A stretch of 64,000 bases of DNA from Flavobacteriaceae bacterium YJPT1-3 (GTDB lineage: Bacteria; Bacteroidota; Bacteroidia; Flavobacteriales; Flavobacteriaceae). Where the stretch lies: NCBI GenBank assembly GCA_029866965.1, contig CP123444.1, positions 2,918,501 through 2,982,500 of the forward strand. Reading direction: 5' to 3'. The translations under genes and the position numbers were made by a program. A model generated the notes under the pieces. That model searched no databases. It saw nothing but the letters and a program-made list of their open reading frames with translations, and was not told the DNA's origin. Position 1 is the first letter of the stretch. Each line of letters opens with the position of its first letter. Below are positions 9,312-17,787 of the stretch, one piece after another.

Positions 9312-9320
9312 TATTTTTGC
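9312..9320 (+). promoter_or_regulatory. Promoter -7 element (TATTTTTGC) of the TlpA-like gene
   Basis: The element matches TAnnTTTG and lies 16 bases before the ATG at 9337. It falls inside a longer open frame beginning at 9238, which argues that the ATG at 9337 is the real start. Confidence 0.5.
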
Positions 9321-9336
9321 GCAAAATTTAATTACC

Positions 9337-10476
9337 ATGAAATACCTCCTTCAACTCTTTGCAGTTGTTTCTTTACTGGGTTGTTCCACCCAGACCGATG
9401 CCCGGCTCACCGGAACTATTGACAACAGCTTAAACGGCAAGGAAGTCTACCTGCAACGAATTTCAGAAACTGCAGCCATTGAAACAATGGATACTGCTGT
9501 GGTTGATAACGGACAGTTCGTTTTCCCGAATTTCTATACGGACAACCCGGATATGCGCCTTCTAGCCTTTGAAGGGCTGGAAGGAAATATCGTAGTCGTG
9601 GCAGAACCGGAAACGATTGAAGTTACGGTGTACAAAGACAGTCTGCGTAAATCTACGGTCAGTGGCGGTCCTGAAAATACCTTCTTTCAGGAATACCTGA
9701 AGGAGATACAAACCATTAATACTAAAAAAGGAGAACTGCAGCAGGAATTCTTTCAAGCGCGGCGGGAAGGAGATCTGGCTCGTACCGAAGAGATCAAAAA
9801 AACGATCACCAAGATGGACAGTACCACTTTAGCTACACGCTCTGAAAAAATCAGAAGAAAACCGGGATCTATCGTGGCCATGGTCATGCTCTCTGATCTC
9901 TTAAGCCTGAACATCATCAAAGGTGAGCAAGCCGATCAATTGTACCAGTCTTTTGACCCAAAGATTCAGGAATCGGTATTAGGTCAAAATATTGAAGAGG
10001 GTATTGCCCGACTCAAATCGAGAGAATTGGCGGCCAAGACTGCTGAAATCGGGAATAAGGCTCCTGAATTCAGTGCTCCTACTCCTTCCGGGGAAACCTT
10101 AGCCCTTTCGGAAACACTTGGCAAATACACCATCATCGACTTTTGGGCTTCCTGGTGCGCTCCTTGCCGTATTGAGAATCCAAATGTGGTTCGGGCTTAT
10201 CAGCAATACCATGACAAAGGATTGAATATCATCAGCGTTTCTCTTGATAAGCCCAATCAGGCCGAAAAATGGAAACAGGCCATTGAAAAAGACAATATGG
10301 ACTGGTACCACGTTTCTAACCTTCAATTTTGGGATGATCCTATTGCCCGACGCTACGGAGTACGCAGTATCCCGACCACTTTCTTGTTGGATGAAAATGG
10401 GGTCATCATCGCTAAGAATTTAAGAGGCGATGCGCTACAGGCTAAGCTGGCAGAACTTCTGGGGGATGATGTCTAA
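9337..10476 (+). CDS. TlpA-family thiol:disulfide lipoprotein with an N-terminal DUF4369-like domain
   Basis: The 379-residue protein starts with a lipoprotein signal (lipobox LLGC, Cys16). A DUF4369-like beta domain (about 20-115) and a helical linker come next. The C-terminal thioredoxin fold has the active site WASWCAPC and the cis-Pro motif IPTTF. Such proteins reduce disulfides of envelope proteins or respiratory cofactors in the periplasm. The ATG at 9337 is chosen because the signal peptide begins there and a promoter element lies just upstream; the frame is open back to 9238. It stands alone and ends in a strong terminator. The family is certain; the partner is unknown. Confidence 0.9.
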   Translation: MKYLLQLFAVVSLLGCSTQTDARLTGTIDNSLNGKEVYLQRISETAAIETMDTAVVDNGQFVFPNFYTDNPDMRLLAFEGLEGNIVVVAEPETIEVTVYKDSLRKSTVSGGPENTFFQEYLKEIQTINTKKGELQQEFFQARREGDLARTEEIKKTITKMDSTTLATRSEKIRRKPGSIVAMVMLSDLLSLNIIKGEQADQLYQSFDPKIQESVLGQNIEEGIARLKSRELAAKTAEIGNKAPEFSAPTPSGETLALSETLGKYTIIDFWASWCAPCRIENPNVVRAYQQYHDKGLNIISVSLDKPNQAEKWKQAIEKDNMDWYHVSNLQFWDDPIARRYGVRSIPTTFLLDENGVIIAKNLRGDALQAKLAELLGDDV

Positions 10477-10496
10477 ATTATTTGAAAATATCTCAC

Positions 10497-10527
10497 AAAA
10501 GCCACGCCATTGCGTGGCTTTTTCTTT
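10497..10527 (+). terminator. Rho-independent terminator after the TlpA-like gene
   Basis: AAGCCACGC, a four-base loop CATT, then GCGTGGCTT followed by a T-rich tail. It lies 21 bases after the stop. Confidence 0.9.
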
Positions 10528-10546
10528 TTATCTTCCCTTCTGATTG

Positions 10547-11626
10547 ATGCAAAAGTACCCTATGAAGTTAGTTAAGATGACCAGAAGAAAATCGAAAACA
10601 ACGGGATTACCACCGGGCAGTGTGGTCTATGTGGGAAAGAAAGAGATTCCTCTTCAGGTGGATGCTGTCGACTACACCGCCGATGAATTCTGGGAGAAGC
10701 GACTTGAGGATTTGGAGGAATGCTTCCCGTTCAAAGCAACCCCCTCCATCAGTTGGATCAACTTCACGGGACTGAACAATACGGATGAGATCATCAAGTT
10801 GGGTAAGCATTACGATTGGCACCACTTACTCATGGAAGATATTGCCAATACGCGCCAACGTCCAAAATTGGACGAATACGAAAATTATCTCTTCTGCGTA
10901 TTTAAAATGCTCTACTACAATAGAGAAGGTGAATTAACCATAGAACACCTCTCCCTGGTGCTGGGCTCCAATTACGTGGTGACCTTCCAGGAAGAAGAAG
11001 AGGATGTTTTTGACGATATCAGAGATCGACTGCGGCACGCCAAGGGACGTATTAGAGGCGCCAGCGCTGACTATCTTTTTTATGCATTAATGGACAGCGT
11101 GGTGGACTATTACTTCGTGGTGCTCGAAGAATTAGGAGAACGCATAGAGCGGCTGGAGAATGAGGTGTATGGTGAAGTTACAGACGATACCGTTCGAAAA
11201 ATTCAAGAACTCAAACGCGAGGCGGTTAAAATTAGGCGAAGCATCTATCCGGTACGCGAAGTGCTGAACAAGATCGAGAAGACCCAGCACTTTTTGATCG
11301 AAGGACAGACCATGACGTATTTTAGAGATCTCTACGATCATACCATTCAGGTCATAGAGACCATTGAGACCTATAGGGATACCATTTCCGGTTTAATGGA
11401 TGCTTACATGAGTAATGTGAGCAATAAAATGAACCAGGTGATGAAAGTGCTGACCATCATCGCCACTATTTTTATTCCGCTAACCTTCATCGCAGGGATT
11501 TACGGCATGAATTTCGAGTACATTCCTGAACTGCAATGGAAGTACAGCTATTTTGTACTCTGGGGAATCATGATCGTTGTCTTTTTGGCCATGCTCTACT
11601 ACTTCAAGCGCAAAAAATGGTTATAA
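10547..11626 (+). CDS. corA: CorA-type magnesium/cobalt transporter
   Basis: This pentameric inner-membrane channel for Mg2+ (and Co2+/Ni2+) has about 359 residues, the usual length. A long cytosolic domain with the coiled-coil willow helix (near ERIERLENEV) precedes two C-terminal helices. The first is followed by the signature YGMN, and the protein ends with a basic tail (FKRKKWL). I chose the ATG at 10547; a TTG three bases earlier and an ATG at 10562 are alternatives. It is monocistronic between two terminators. Confidence in the family is very high. Confidence 0.95.
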   Translation: MQKYPMKLVKMTRRKSKTTGLPPGSVVYVGKKEIPLQVDAVDYTADEFWEKRLEDLEECFPFKATPSISWINFTGLNNTDEIIKLGKHYDWHHLLMEDIANTRQRPKLDEYENYLFCVFKMLYYNREGELTIEHLSLVLGSNYVVTFQEEEEDVFDDIRDRLRHAKGRIRGASADYLFYALMDSVVDYYFVVLEELGERIERLENEVYGEVTDDTVRKIQELKREAVKIRRSIYPVREVLNKIEKTQHFLIEGQTMTYFRDLYDHTIQVIETIETYRDTISGLMDAYMSNVSNKMNQVMKVLTIIATIFIPLTFIAGIYGMNFEYIPELQWKYSYFVLWGIMIVVFLAMLYYFKRKKWL

Positions 11627-11630
11627 CTAA

Positions 11631-11658
11631 AAAAGTCCCGATAACTCGGGACTTTTTT
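11631..11658. terminator. Bidirectional terminator between corA and the alpha-oxoamine synthase gene
   Basis: AAAAGTCCCGA, loop TAAC, TCGGGACTTTTTT. With A runs on one side and T runs on the other it can serve both converging genes. Confidence 0.85.
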
Positions 11659-11678
11659 AATTCAGGCTATAGCGGGTC

Positions 11679-12926
11679 TTAGGCGGTAACGCCGGCAGAC
11701 AATCGCTTATAGATTCCTTTTTCCAAACGCTCGCGAATGGCTGAAAAGGCCTCCAGGGTTTCCTCAACATCCTGCAAGGTATGCGAAGCAGTAGGGATCA
11801 AACGAAGTAAGATTAACCCTTTTGGGATCACCGGATAGACCACAATGGAACAGAAAATTCCGTGATTTTCTCTCAAATCTTTTACCAAGGCCATAGCCTC
11901 TGGTATACTTCCTTTCAGATAGACCGGAGTCACGCAACTTTGCGTAGTACCAATATCGAATCCACGTTCTTTCAGACCGTTTTGTAGAGCATTTACATTG
12001 GCCCACAATTTTTCTCTTAGCTCGGGCATGGTGCGCAACATGTCCAATCGCTTTAAAGCTCCAACCACGAGTTGCATTTGAAGCGACTTGGCAAACATTT
12101 GCGAACGCAAATTGTATTTCAAATAATCAATGATCTCTTGATCAGCAGCAATAAATGCACCGGTACTGGCCATCGATTTAGCAAAGGTGGCAAAATACAC
12201 ATCTATCTGATCCTGTACCCCCTGCTCTTCTCCGGCTCCTGCTCCGGTGGCACCCAAGGTTCCAAAACCGTGAGCATCATCAACAAACAGTCGGAAGTTA
12301 TACTTCTCTTTTAAAGCAACAATCTCCTTCAGCTTTCCTTGCTCTCCACGCATTCCAAAAACCCCTTCGGAGATCAGAAGAATCCCTCCTCCGGTCTGCT
12401 CAGCAAGTTTGGTCGCTCGCTGTAAGTTCTTTTCGATACTGTCCATATCGTTGTGCTTATAGGTAAAGCGTTTCCCCATATGCAAACGCACGCCGTCAAT
12501 GATGCAGGCGTGGGCATCAACATCGTAGACAATTATGTCTTCCTTGGAAACCAGAGCATCCACGGTAGATACCATTCCCTGATACCCAAAATTGAGGAGG
12601 TATGCAGCCTCTTTCTTGACAAAGGCAGCCAATTCATTCTGCAACTGTTCGTGCAGATCAGTGTGCCCGCTCATCATACGCGCTCCCATGGGATAGGCAG
12701 AACCGAATTCTGCAGCCGCGTCTGCGTCGACCTTACGAACCTCAGGCATGTTAGCAAGACCTAAGTAATCATTAACGCTCCAGGTGATCACTTCCTTCCC
12801 CTGAAACTTCATGCGGTTAGAAATTGGACCTTCCAGTTTTGGGAACACGAAATACCCTTCCGCTTGTTCCGCCCACTTCCCTAAAGGCCCTTTGTCTTTG
12901 TAAATTTTATCGAATAAGTCTTTCAT
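11679..12926 (-). CDS. Alpha-oxoamine synthase, probable cysteate- or serine-fatty-acyl transferase
   Basis: This PLP enzyme (415 residues) of the family that contains serine palmitoyltransferase, AONS and KBL condenses an acyl thioester with an amino acid and releases CO2. Visible are the substrate-binding GARMMSGH, the Asp-containing FVDDAHGFG and the PLP lysine in TFAKSMAS. In Flavobacteriia the closest relatives of this type make capnine from cysteate, the base of sulfonolipids that aid gliding. A PLP beta-family enzyme that could supply cysteate is encoded next to it. I chose the ATG at 12926 over one at 12968, because a TATTTTTGC promoter element lies between the two. Serine as substrate (sphingolipids) remains possible. 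Confidence 0.85.
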   Translation of the reverse strand: MKDLFDKIYKDKGPLGKWAEQAEGYFVFPKLEGPISNRMKFQGKEVITWSVNDYLGLANMPEVRKVDADAAAEFGSAYPMGARMMSGHTDLHEQLQNELAAFVKKEAAYLLNFGYQGMVSTVDALVSKEDIIVYDVDAHACIIDGVRLHMGKRFTYKHNDMDSIEKNLQRATKLAEQTGGGILLISEGVFGMRGEQGKLKEIVALKEKYNFRLFVDDAHGFGTLGATGAGAGEEQGVQDQIDVYFATFAKSMASTGAFIAADQEIIDYLKYNLRSQMFAKSLQMQLVVGALKRLDMLRTMPELREKLWANVNALQNGLKERGFDIGTTQSCVTPVYLKGSIPEAMALVKDLRENHGIFCSIVVYPVIPKGLILLRLIPTASHTLQDVEETLEAFSAIRERLEKGIYKRLSAGVTA

Positions 12927-12946
12927 GCTTTGGTTTTGTACAAGTT

Positions 12947-12955
12947 GCAAAAATA
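12947..12955 (-). promoter_or_regulatory. Promoter -7 element (TATTTTTGC) of the alpha-oxoamine synthase gene
   Basis: Minus-strand match to TAnnTTTG, 20 bases before the ATG at 12926. No clear -33 TTG. Confidence 0.45.
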
Positions 12956-13004
12956 CTGAATTAATCAATTCCTTAAAAAAAGGATTTCAACAAGATTTCA
13001 ACCT

Positions 13005-13032
13005 AAAAAAAACTTCCGCCGGGGCAGAAGTT
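13005..13032 (-). terminator. Terminator after the cysteine-synthase-family gene
   Basis: On the minus strand AACTTC, a ten-base loop, GAAGTT, then a run of seven T. It separates the transcript of 13056-14096 from the next gene downstream. Confidence 0.7.
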
Positions 13033-13055
13033 CAATTCCTTAGTTCGAGAAGGTA

Positions 13056-14096
13056 TTACTTGATGTACTCGATCTCATTAGGGGACTCTTCTTCCATCTG
13101 ATCGAAAAATCCTTGATCTTCCATCCAGCTGTCGCTATAGACTTTACTCATATACCGACTCCCGTGATCTGGAAAGAGCACCACAACCCGACTGTCCTCC
13201 GTAAACTCACCGGCTTCAGCCAATTGTTTGATCCCTTGCATGGCTGCACCACTGGTATAACCCACAAATAAGCCTTCGGTTCTGGCGATCTCCCGTGCAG
13301 TGTGTGCACTATCCTCATCCGTCACTTTCACAAAAGAGTCGATAGCATCAAAATCTGTAGCACTCGGGATCATGTTTTTACCCAATCCCTCAATGCGATA
13401 CGGATAAATCTCTTTTTCATCCAACTCCCGCGTTTCGTGGTATTTTTTGATCACCGATCCGTAGGCATCAATCCCGATGACTTTGATCTCCGGATTCTGC
13501 TCCTTGAGGTAGCGCGCTGTACCTGAAATAGTCCCGCCGGTTCCACTGCAAGCCACAAAATGGGTGATCTTTCCCTGGGTTTGCTCCCAGATTTCAGGCC
13601 CGGTACTGCGGTAATGCGCTTCTACATTCAAGGCATTGAAATACTGATTGATGTAGATAGACCCTTCGGTTTCCTCGTGCAAGCGCTGTGCAACGCTGTA
13701 GTACGACCTGGGATCGTCAGCCTTGACGTTTGCCGGACAAACGTAGACCTTGGCCCCCATTGACTTGAGCGCATCAATTTTATCAGGAGAAGACTTAGAA
13801 CTTACCGCCAGGATGCATTGATAGCCTTTGACGATACTCACCATGGCTAAACTAAAACCGGTATTTCCCGAAGTCGTTTCAATGATGGTGTCGCCGGGCT
13901 TCAAAATGCCTTTACGCTCTGCCTCTTCAATAATATGCAGTGCGATGCGATCTTTGGCGCTATGCCCGGGATTAAAGGCCTCTACCTTGGCGTAAAAAGT
14001 TCCTGGAATATCTTTAGTGGTTTGATTGAGCCTGATCAGGGGAGTGTTTCCAATCAGATCAAGTACGTGATCGTACACCTTTAGGTTTTCTTTCAT
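13056..14096 (-). CDS. PLP-dependent cysteine synthase / cystathionine beta-synthase family enzyme, candidate cysteate synthase
   Basis: A 346-residue fold-type II PLP enzyme with the PLP lysine in GHSAKDRIA, the substrate loop TTSGNTGFS and the phosphate loop GTGGTISG. It lacks a CBS regulatory domain. Known members make cysteine, cystathionine or, with sulfite, cysteate. The C-terminal tail is acidic ([11 protein letters not shown]). Its neighbour downstream on the same strand is an alpha-oxoamine synthase, so a role in making cysteate for capnine is a natural guess. A terminator between them shows they are not a simple operon. The specific donor and acceptor cannot be read from the sequence; ordinary cysteine synthesis is the main alternative. 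Confidence 0.82.
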   Translation of the reverse strand: MKENLKVYDHVLDLIGNTPLIRLNQTTKDIPGTFYAKVEAFNPGHSAKDRIALHIIEEAERKGILKPGDTIIETTSGNTGFSLAMVSIVKGYQCILAVSSKSSPDKIDALKSMGAKVYVCPANVKADDPRSYYSVAQRLHEETEGSIYINQYFNALNVEAHYRSTGPEIWEQTQGKITHFVACSGTGGTISGTARYLKEQNPEIKVIGIDAYGSVIKKYHETRELDEKEIYPYRIEGLGKNMIPSATDFDAIDSFVKVTDEDSAHTAREIARTEGLFVGYTSGAAMQGIKQLAEAGEFTEDSRVVVLFPDHGSRYMSKVYSDSWMEDQGFFDQMEEESPNEIEYIK

Positions 14097-14148
14097 ACAG
14101 TGGGTTTCTGTAGTTTACACCGCCAATTTTTATACGATGCAAAACCGT

Positions 14149-14157
14149 GCAAAGTTA
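14149..14157 (-). promoter_or_regulatory. Promoter -7 element (TAACTTTGC) of the cysteine-synthase-family gene
   Basis: Minus-strand match to TAnnTTTG about 52 bases before the ATG at 14096. Confidence 0.45.
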
Positions 14158-14168
14158 ATCAAATAATA

Positions 14169-16232
14169 TTATTTATCGATTTTACCTTCCAGATCCAAGA
14201 GAAAAGCATAATCTTCTGCGATCTCCTTTAACGCTTCAAATCGTCCGGAGGCTCCTCCATGGCCTGCTTCCATATTGCAATGGAACAAAATCTTCGTTTC
14301 GGCCAGGTTCTCCTCACGAAGACGAGCCACCCACTTGGCTGGTTCCCAGTACTGCACCTGGCTATCGTGATACCCTGTGGTGACCAGTACATGAGGAAAC
14401 GCTTTCGCGAAAGCGTTATCATACGGACTGTAACTCTTCATATACGTGTAGTACTCAGGATCATTGGGATCTCCCCATTCGTCATACTCTCCGGTCGTTA
14501 GCGGGATGGAGTCGTCCAGCATGGTCGTGACCACGTCCACAAAGGGTACTGCAGCGATAACCCCATGATACAACTCAGGAGCCATATTGATCACGGCTCC
14601 GATCAACAACCCCCCAGCCGAACCTCCATAAGCATAGAGATGCTGCGGACTGGTATACTGTTCTGCAATCAGATGGCGGGAGCAAGCAATAAAGTCGGTG
14701 AACGTATTGCGTTTTTGTAGAAGTTTGCCCGACTCGTACCAGGCGCGTCCCAGATACTCACTTCCGCGCACGTGAGCGATCGCAAAAATAAATCCGCGGT
14801 CCAACAAACTCAGTCGGGTGGAAGAAAAGGAAGGATCAATGGTATTCCCATAACTACCGTAACCATATAGCAAGAGGGGCGCTTTACCGTCCAATCGGGT
14901 ATCCTTATGCCGGATCAAAGAAATAGGTACTTGGGTATCGTCTTCTGCCAGGGCCCACAAGCGCTCCATCGCATAATTCTCTTTGCTGAACTTAGGGTCC
15001 AGCACTTCTTGTTCCTTACGCACGATCTTGGTACGCTTGACCATGTCGTAATCGATGATGGAATTGGGGGTATTCAATGCATTGTAGGCATACCTCAACT
15101 CCACCGTGTCGAAGTCCACATTGGTCGTCGTATAGGCCGAATAGGTTTCATTGTCAAAACGCATGTAGTGCGGTTCAGAGCCATCCCAGGGATTGATCTG
15201 AATTTGACTCAGGCCCTGGCGACGCTCGCTTATGACCAGGAATTGCTTAAAAATATCGATGTCTTCGATCAAGGTATCCTCCCTATGTGCGATCACCTCC
15301 TCCCAGTGTTCTTTGGAGGGCGCATGCACCGGCGTTTTCATCAATTTAAAATTGGTGGCGCCGTCGTCATTGGTGACAATGTAAAATTGATCTTCAAAAT
15401 GACTGATGCCATACTCAAGTCCTCGTATACGCCTTTGGATGACCCGGAACTCTTTTTCAGGAGCATCGGCTTCAGCCACTCTGATCTCACTGGTCAAGGT
15501 GCTCTCCGAACCAATAACGATATAGGCCCTGGATTTGGTTTTATACACATAGGTATGAAAGGTTTCGTCCTGCTCTTCATAGACCAGGACATCCTCTTCA
15601 GGAGCAGTTCCTAACCGATGTTTGAACACTTGAAAGGACCTCAGGGTTTGCGGGTCCTTGCGGGTATAGAATACGGTTTGATTATCATTGCCCCAAACCG
15701 CTCTTCCTGTGGTATTCTCAATACAGTCTTCCAACAGCTTTCCGCTGGCAATATCCTTAAAACGCAATTGATATTGTCTTCTACTCACCGTATCTATACC
15801 AAAAGCGGCGAGTTGGTTGTTTTCGGAAATACTGAATCCGGCCTGATGGAAATAAGTAAATCCTTCTGCCATGGCATTATTGTCAAACAGCATTTCTTCC
15901 TGTGCTTGCAAAGCGCCTTTTTTACGGCAATAGAGCGGGTAGCCCTTATCTTTTTCAAAGCGGGTGTAGTACCAATAGCCATTGCGCTTAAAAGGAACCG
16001 AGGCGTCATCCTCTTTGATCCGTCCCTTCATCTCTTCAAAGAGCTGCTGCTGGAATTCCTGGGTATGCGCCGTCATCGCGTCATTGTACTCATTTTCAGC
16101 CTTGAGGTGGTCCAACACTCCAGGCGCATCCCGCTGATTCATCCAGAAATAAGGATCAGAGCGATGGTCACCGTGTTTTTCGAGTATTTTATCAATTTTT
16201 CGCGCTACAGGCGCAGGAATGGTAGTCGTCAA
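14169..16232 (-). CDS. ptrB: Oligopeptidase B-like S9 serine peptidase
   Basis: A 687-residue prolyl-oligopeptidase-family enzyme that cuts short peptides, usually after basic residues. An N-terminal seven-bladed propeller is followed by an alpha/beta hydrolase domain. The catalytic Ser is in YGGSAGG (near residue 538), the Asp in GYHDSQVQYWEP and the His in MEAGHGG. I start at TTG 16232 (TTTIPAPVARK follows), for two reasons: it gives the family's length, and a strong promoter (16259-16288) lies inside the longer frame that begins at 16310. No signal peptide is present, so the enzyme is cytosolic. An exact palindrome copy is read as AFAKA shortly before the catalytic Asp. Confidence 0.92.
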   Translation of the reverse strand: MTTTIPAPVARKIDKILEKHGDHRSDPYFWMNQRDAPGVLDHLKAENEYNDAMTAHTQEFQQQLFEEMKGRIKEDDASVPFKRNGYWYYTRFEKDKGYPLYCRKKGALQAQEEMLFDNNAMAEGFTYFHQAGFSISENNQLAAFGIDTVSRRQYQLRFKDIASGKLLEDCIENTTGRAVWGNDNQTVFYTRKDPQTLRSFQVFKHRLGTAPEEDVLVYEEQDETFHTYVYKTKSRAYIVIGSESTLTSEIRVAEADAPEKEFRVIQRRIRGLEYGISHFEDQFYIVTNDDGATNFKLMKTPVHAPSKEHWEEVIAHREDTLIEDIDIFKQFLVISERRQGLSQIQINPWDGSEPHYMRFDNETYSAYTTTNVDFDTVELRYAYNALNTPNSIIDYDMVKRTKIVRKEQEVLDPKFSKENYAMERLWALAEDDTQVPISLIRHKDTRLDGKAPLLLYGYGSYGNTIDPSFSSTRLSLLDRGFIFAIAHVRGSEYLGRAWYESGKLLQKRNTFTDFIACSRHLIAEQYTSPQHLYAYGGSAGGLLIGAVINMAPELYHGVIAAVPFVDVVTTMLDDSIPLTTGEYDEWGDPNDPEYYTYMKSYSPYDNAFAKAFPHVLVTTGYHDSQVQYWEPAKWVARLREENLAETKILFHCNMEAGHGGASGRFEALKEIAEDYAFLLDLEGKIDK
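14401..14414. repeat. Iterated palindrome GCTTTCGCGAAAGC, exact copy 2
   Basis: Inside the oligopeptidase B gene, read as AFAKA in NAFAKAFPH. Confidence 0.95.
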
Positions 16233-16258
16233 GAGTAGGTACTTAAAAATTAATTGCT

Positions 16259-16288
16259 GCAAAAGTAGTTCATAGCAGAGCACTTCAA
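16259..16288 (-). promoter_or_regulatory. Bacteroidota-type promoter of the oligopeptidase B gene
   Basis: Minus strand: TTG, 18 bases, TACTTTTGC. This is a near-ideal -33 / -7 pair and lies 26 bases before the TTG start at 16232, so it decides the start choice. Confidence 0.65.
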
Positions 16289-16327
16289 GAATCCTTCCCA
16301 ATTTTAGCATATGGGGGTATGGATTCT

Positions 16328-16336
16328 TAACTTTGC
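16328..16336 (+). promoter_or_regulatory. Promoter -7 element (TAACTTTGC) of the ybaB gene
   Basis: Exact match to TAnnTTTG, 19 bases before the ATG at 16356. It lies within the longer open frame from 16311, which supports the later start. Confidence 0.55.
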
Positions 16337-16355
16337 ATCCACAAAAGAGATACCT

Positions 16356-16670
16356 ATGTTTGGAGATATGATGGGGAAGCTTAAAGCGGCCCAGGAAAAA
16401 GCAGCAGCGACTAAAGAACGATTGAAAACCGTGCTCCTTGATGAACAATCCAATGATCAACTGCTCTCGGTCACCGTTAGCGCGACCGGCCGGTTGAAAA
16501 GTATAAACGTGCAGGACGAGTTACTGGAGGACAAAGAACAATTGGAGGACTATTTGATCCTAACGGTCAACAAAGCCCTCGAACGAGCACAGCACATCCA
16601 TGATCAGGAAATGGCAGCAGTAGCCAAAGAAGGCATGCCTGATATTCCGGGGTTGGATTTGTTTAAATAA
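16356..16670 (+). CDS. YbaB/EbfC-family nucleoid-associated protein
   Basis: A 104-residue DNA-binding protein of the YbaB/EbfC family, which forms small dimers that coat the nucleoid. The N-terminus [13 protein letters not shown] and the central strand [17 protein letters not shown] are typical. The ATG at 16356 is preferred over 16311 because the family starts with this Met-Phe-Gly and a promoter element sits between the two. Here it is not next to dnaX or recR, as it is in many bacteria. It is divergent from the oligopeptidase gene, with about 120 bases between them. Confidence 0.9.
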   Translation: MFGDMMGKLKAAQEKAAATKERLKTVLLDEQSNDQLLSVTVSATGRLKSINVQDELLEDKEQLEDYLILTVNKALERAQHIHDQEMAAVAKEGMPDIPGLDLFK

Positions 16671-16764
16671 ATACATCAGACTGGATTTGTCTCTAGATCG
16701 CTCCCTAGTTTTTACGGGAACTACCCTAAATCGAGTGCAATTAAAGCGGACGTACGCCTGACGG

Positions 16765-17787
16765 TCAGATCTGTTTGAGAATATCCAGAAATTCAGCATG
16801 CAATTCATCGGTATAGTCATAATGGGTGACGATGCGTAATTTGCCTCTACCCAACGCACTCAAGCGCACTCCCTTTTGCTCTAAATGCTTAATGAAAGCT
16901 GCTTCATCCTCCGACTCCTGCAAAGCAAAAATAACAATGTTGGTCTCGGTGGGCTCTACGCTCGCCACCTTGGGATGACTGCTTAAGACCTCAGCGATCT
17001 CCCGGGCCTTTTGATGGTCCTCAACCAGGCGTTGACGATGGTGATCCAGGGCGTAAATTCCTGCGGCGGCCATAAAGCCTCCCTGGCGCATACCACCCCC
17101 CAGTACCTTACGCACCCGCATGGCATTATCCATATAGCGTTTTTTACCGACCAAAACAGAGCCCATGGGAGCCCCCAATCCCTTGGATAAGCAGACCGAA
17201 ATGGTATCGAACAAGGCTCCAAAGGTTTTTGGATCTTCTCCGGTGGCGACCATGGCATTCCACAAACGGGCTCCATCCAGGTGTAGCCCTAATCCATGGG
17301 CTTCGCAAACCGCTTTGATTTTCTTGATCTCCTCCAGATCGTAGCAAGCACCACCCCCTTTATTGGTGGTGTTTTCCAGACAGACCAGTCGGGTTAAGGG
17401 ACTGTGATAAAAATCAGGGGGATTGATATGGTCTTCCACCTGTGTTGCTGTGATCATCCCCCTATGTCCCTGAACAAGTTTGCAAGAAACTCCGCTATTG
17501 AAAGAAACTCCTCCTCCTTCATAATTGAAGACATGGGCGTAATGATCGCAGATCAGTTGTTCTCCTGGCTGGGTATGCAGTTTGATCGCCGCTTGATTGG
17601 TCATACTTCCGGTAGGGAAATACAAGGCGCTGTCCATCCCAAAAAGTTGGGCTACCTTTTCTTCCAAGGCGTTTACCGTGGGGTCTTCTTTGTAGACATC
17701 ATCGCCAACTTCCGCCTGCATTATAGCCTCTAACATGCCCGGAGTAGGTTTGGTAAAGGTGTCGCTTCTTAATTCTATCGTTTTCAT
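16765..17787 (-). CDS. ltaE: Low-specificity L-threonine aldolase
   Basis: A 340-residue PLP enzyme that splits threonine or allo-threonine into glycine and acetaldehyde. The start ELRSDTFTKPTPGM, the GDDVYKEDP loop and the PLP lysine in CLSKGLGAPMGS are typical. The ATG at 17787 overlaps the stop of the upstream reductase gene as ATGA, so it is the last gene of the type III polyketide synthase operon and probably translationally coupled. Whether it takes part in that pathway or only rides along is not clear. The family call is very safe. Confidence 0.93.
   Translation of the reverse strand: MKTIELRSDTFTKPTPGMLEAIMQAEVGDDVYKEDPTVNALEEKVAQLFGMDSALYFPTGSMTNQAAIKLHTQPGEQLICDHYAHVFNYEGGGVSFNSGVSCKLVQGHRGMITATQVEDHINPPDFYHSPLTRLVCLENTTNKGGGACYDLEEIKKIKAVCEAHGLGLHLDGARLWNAMVATGEDPKTFGALFDTISVCLSKGLGAPMGSVLVGKKRYMDNAMRVRKVLGGGMRQGGFMAAAGIYALDHHRQRLVEDHQKAREIAEVLSSHPKVASVEPTETNIVIFALQESEDEAAFIKHLEQKGVRLSALGRGKLRIVTHYDYTDELHAEFLDILKQI

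Noticed and set aside
14907-15614. 235-residue plus-strand open frame inside the oligopeptidase gene
   Set aside because: Antisense shadow of a gene with complete catalytic motifs.
16311-16355. Longer N-terminus of the YbaB protein
   Set aside because: A TAACTTTGC promoter element lies within it, and the family starts at Met-Phe-Gly (16356).
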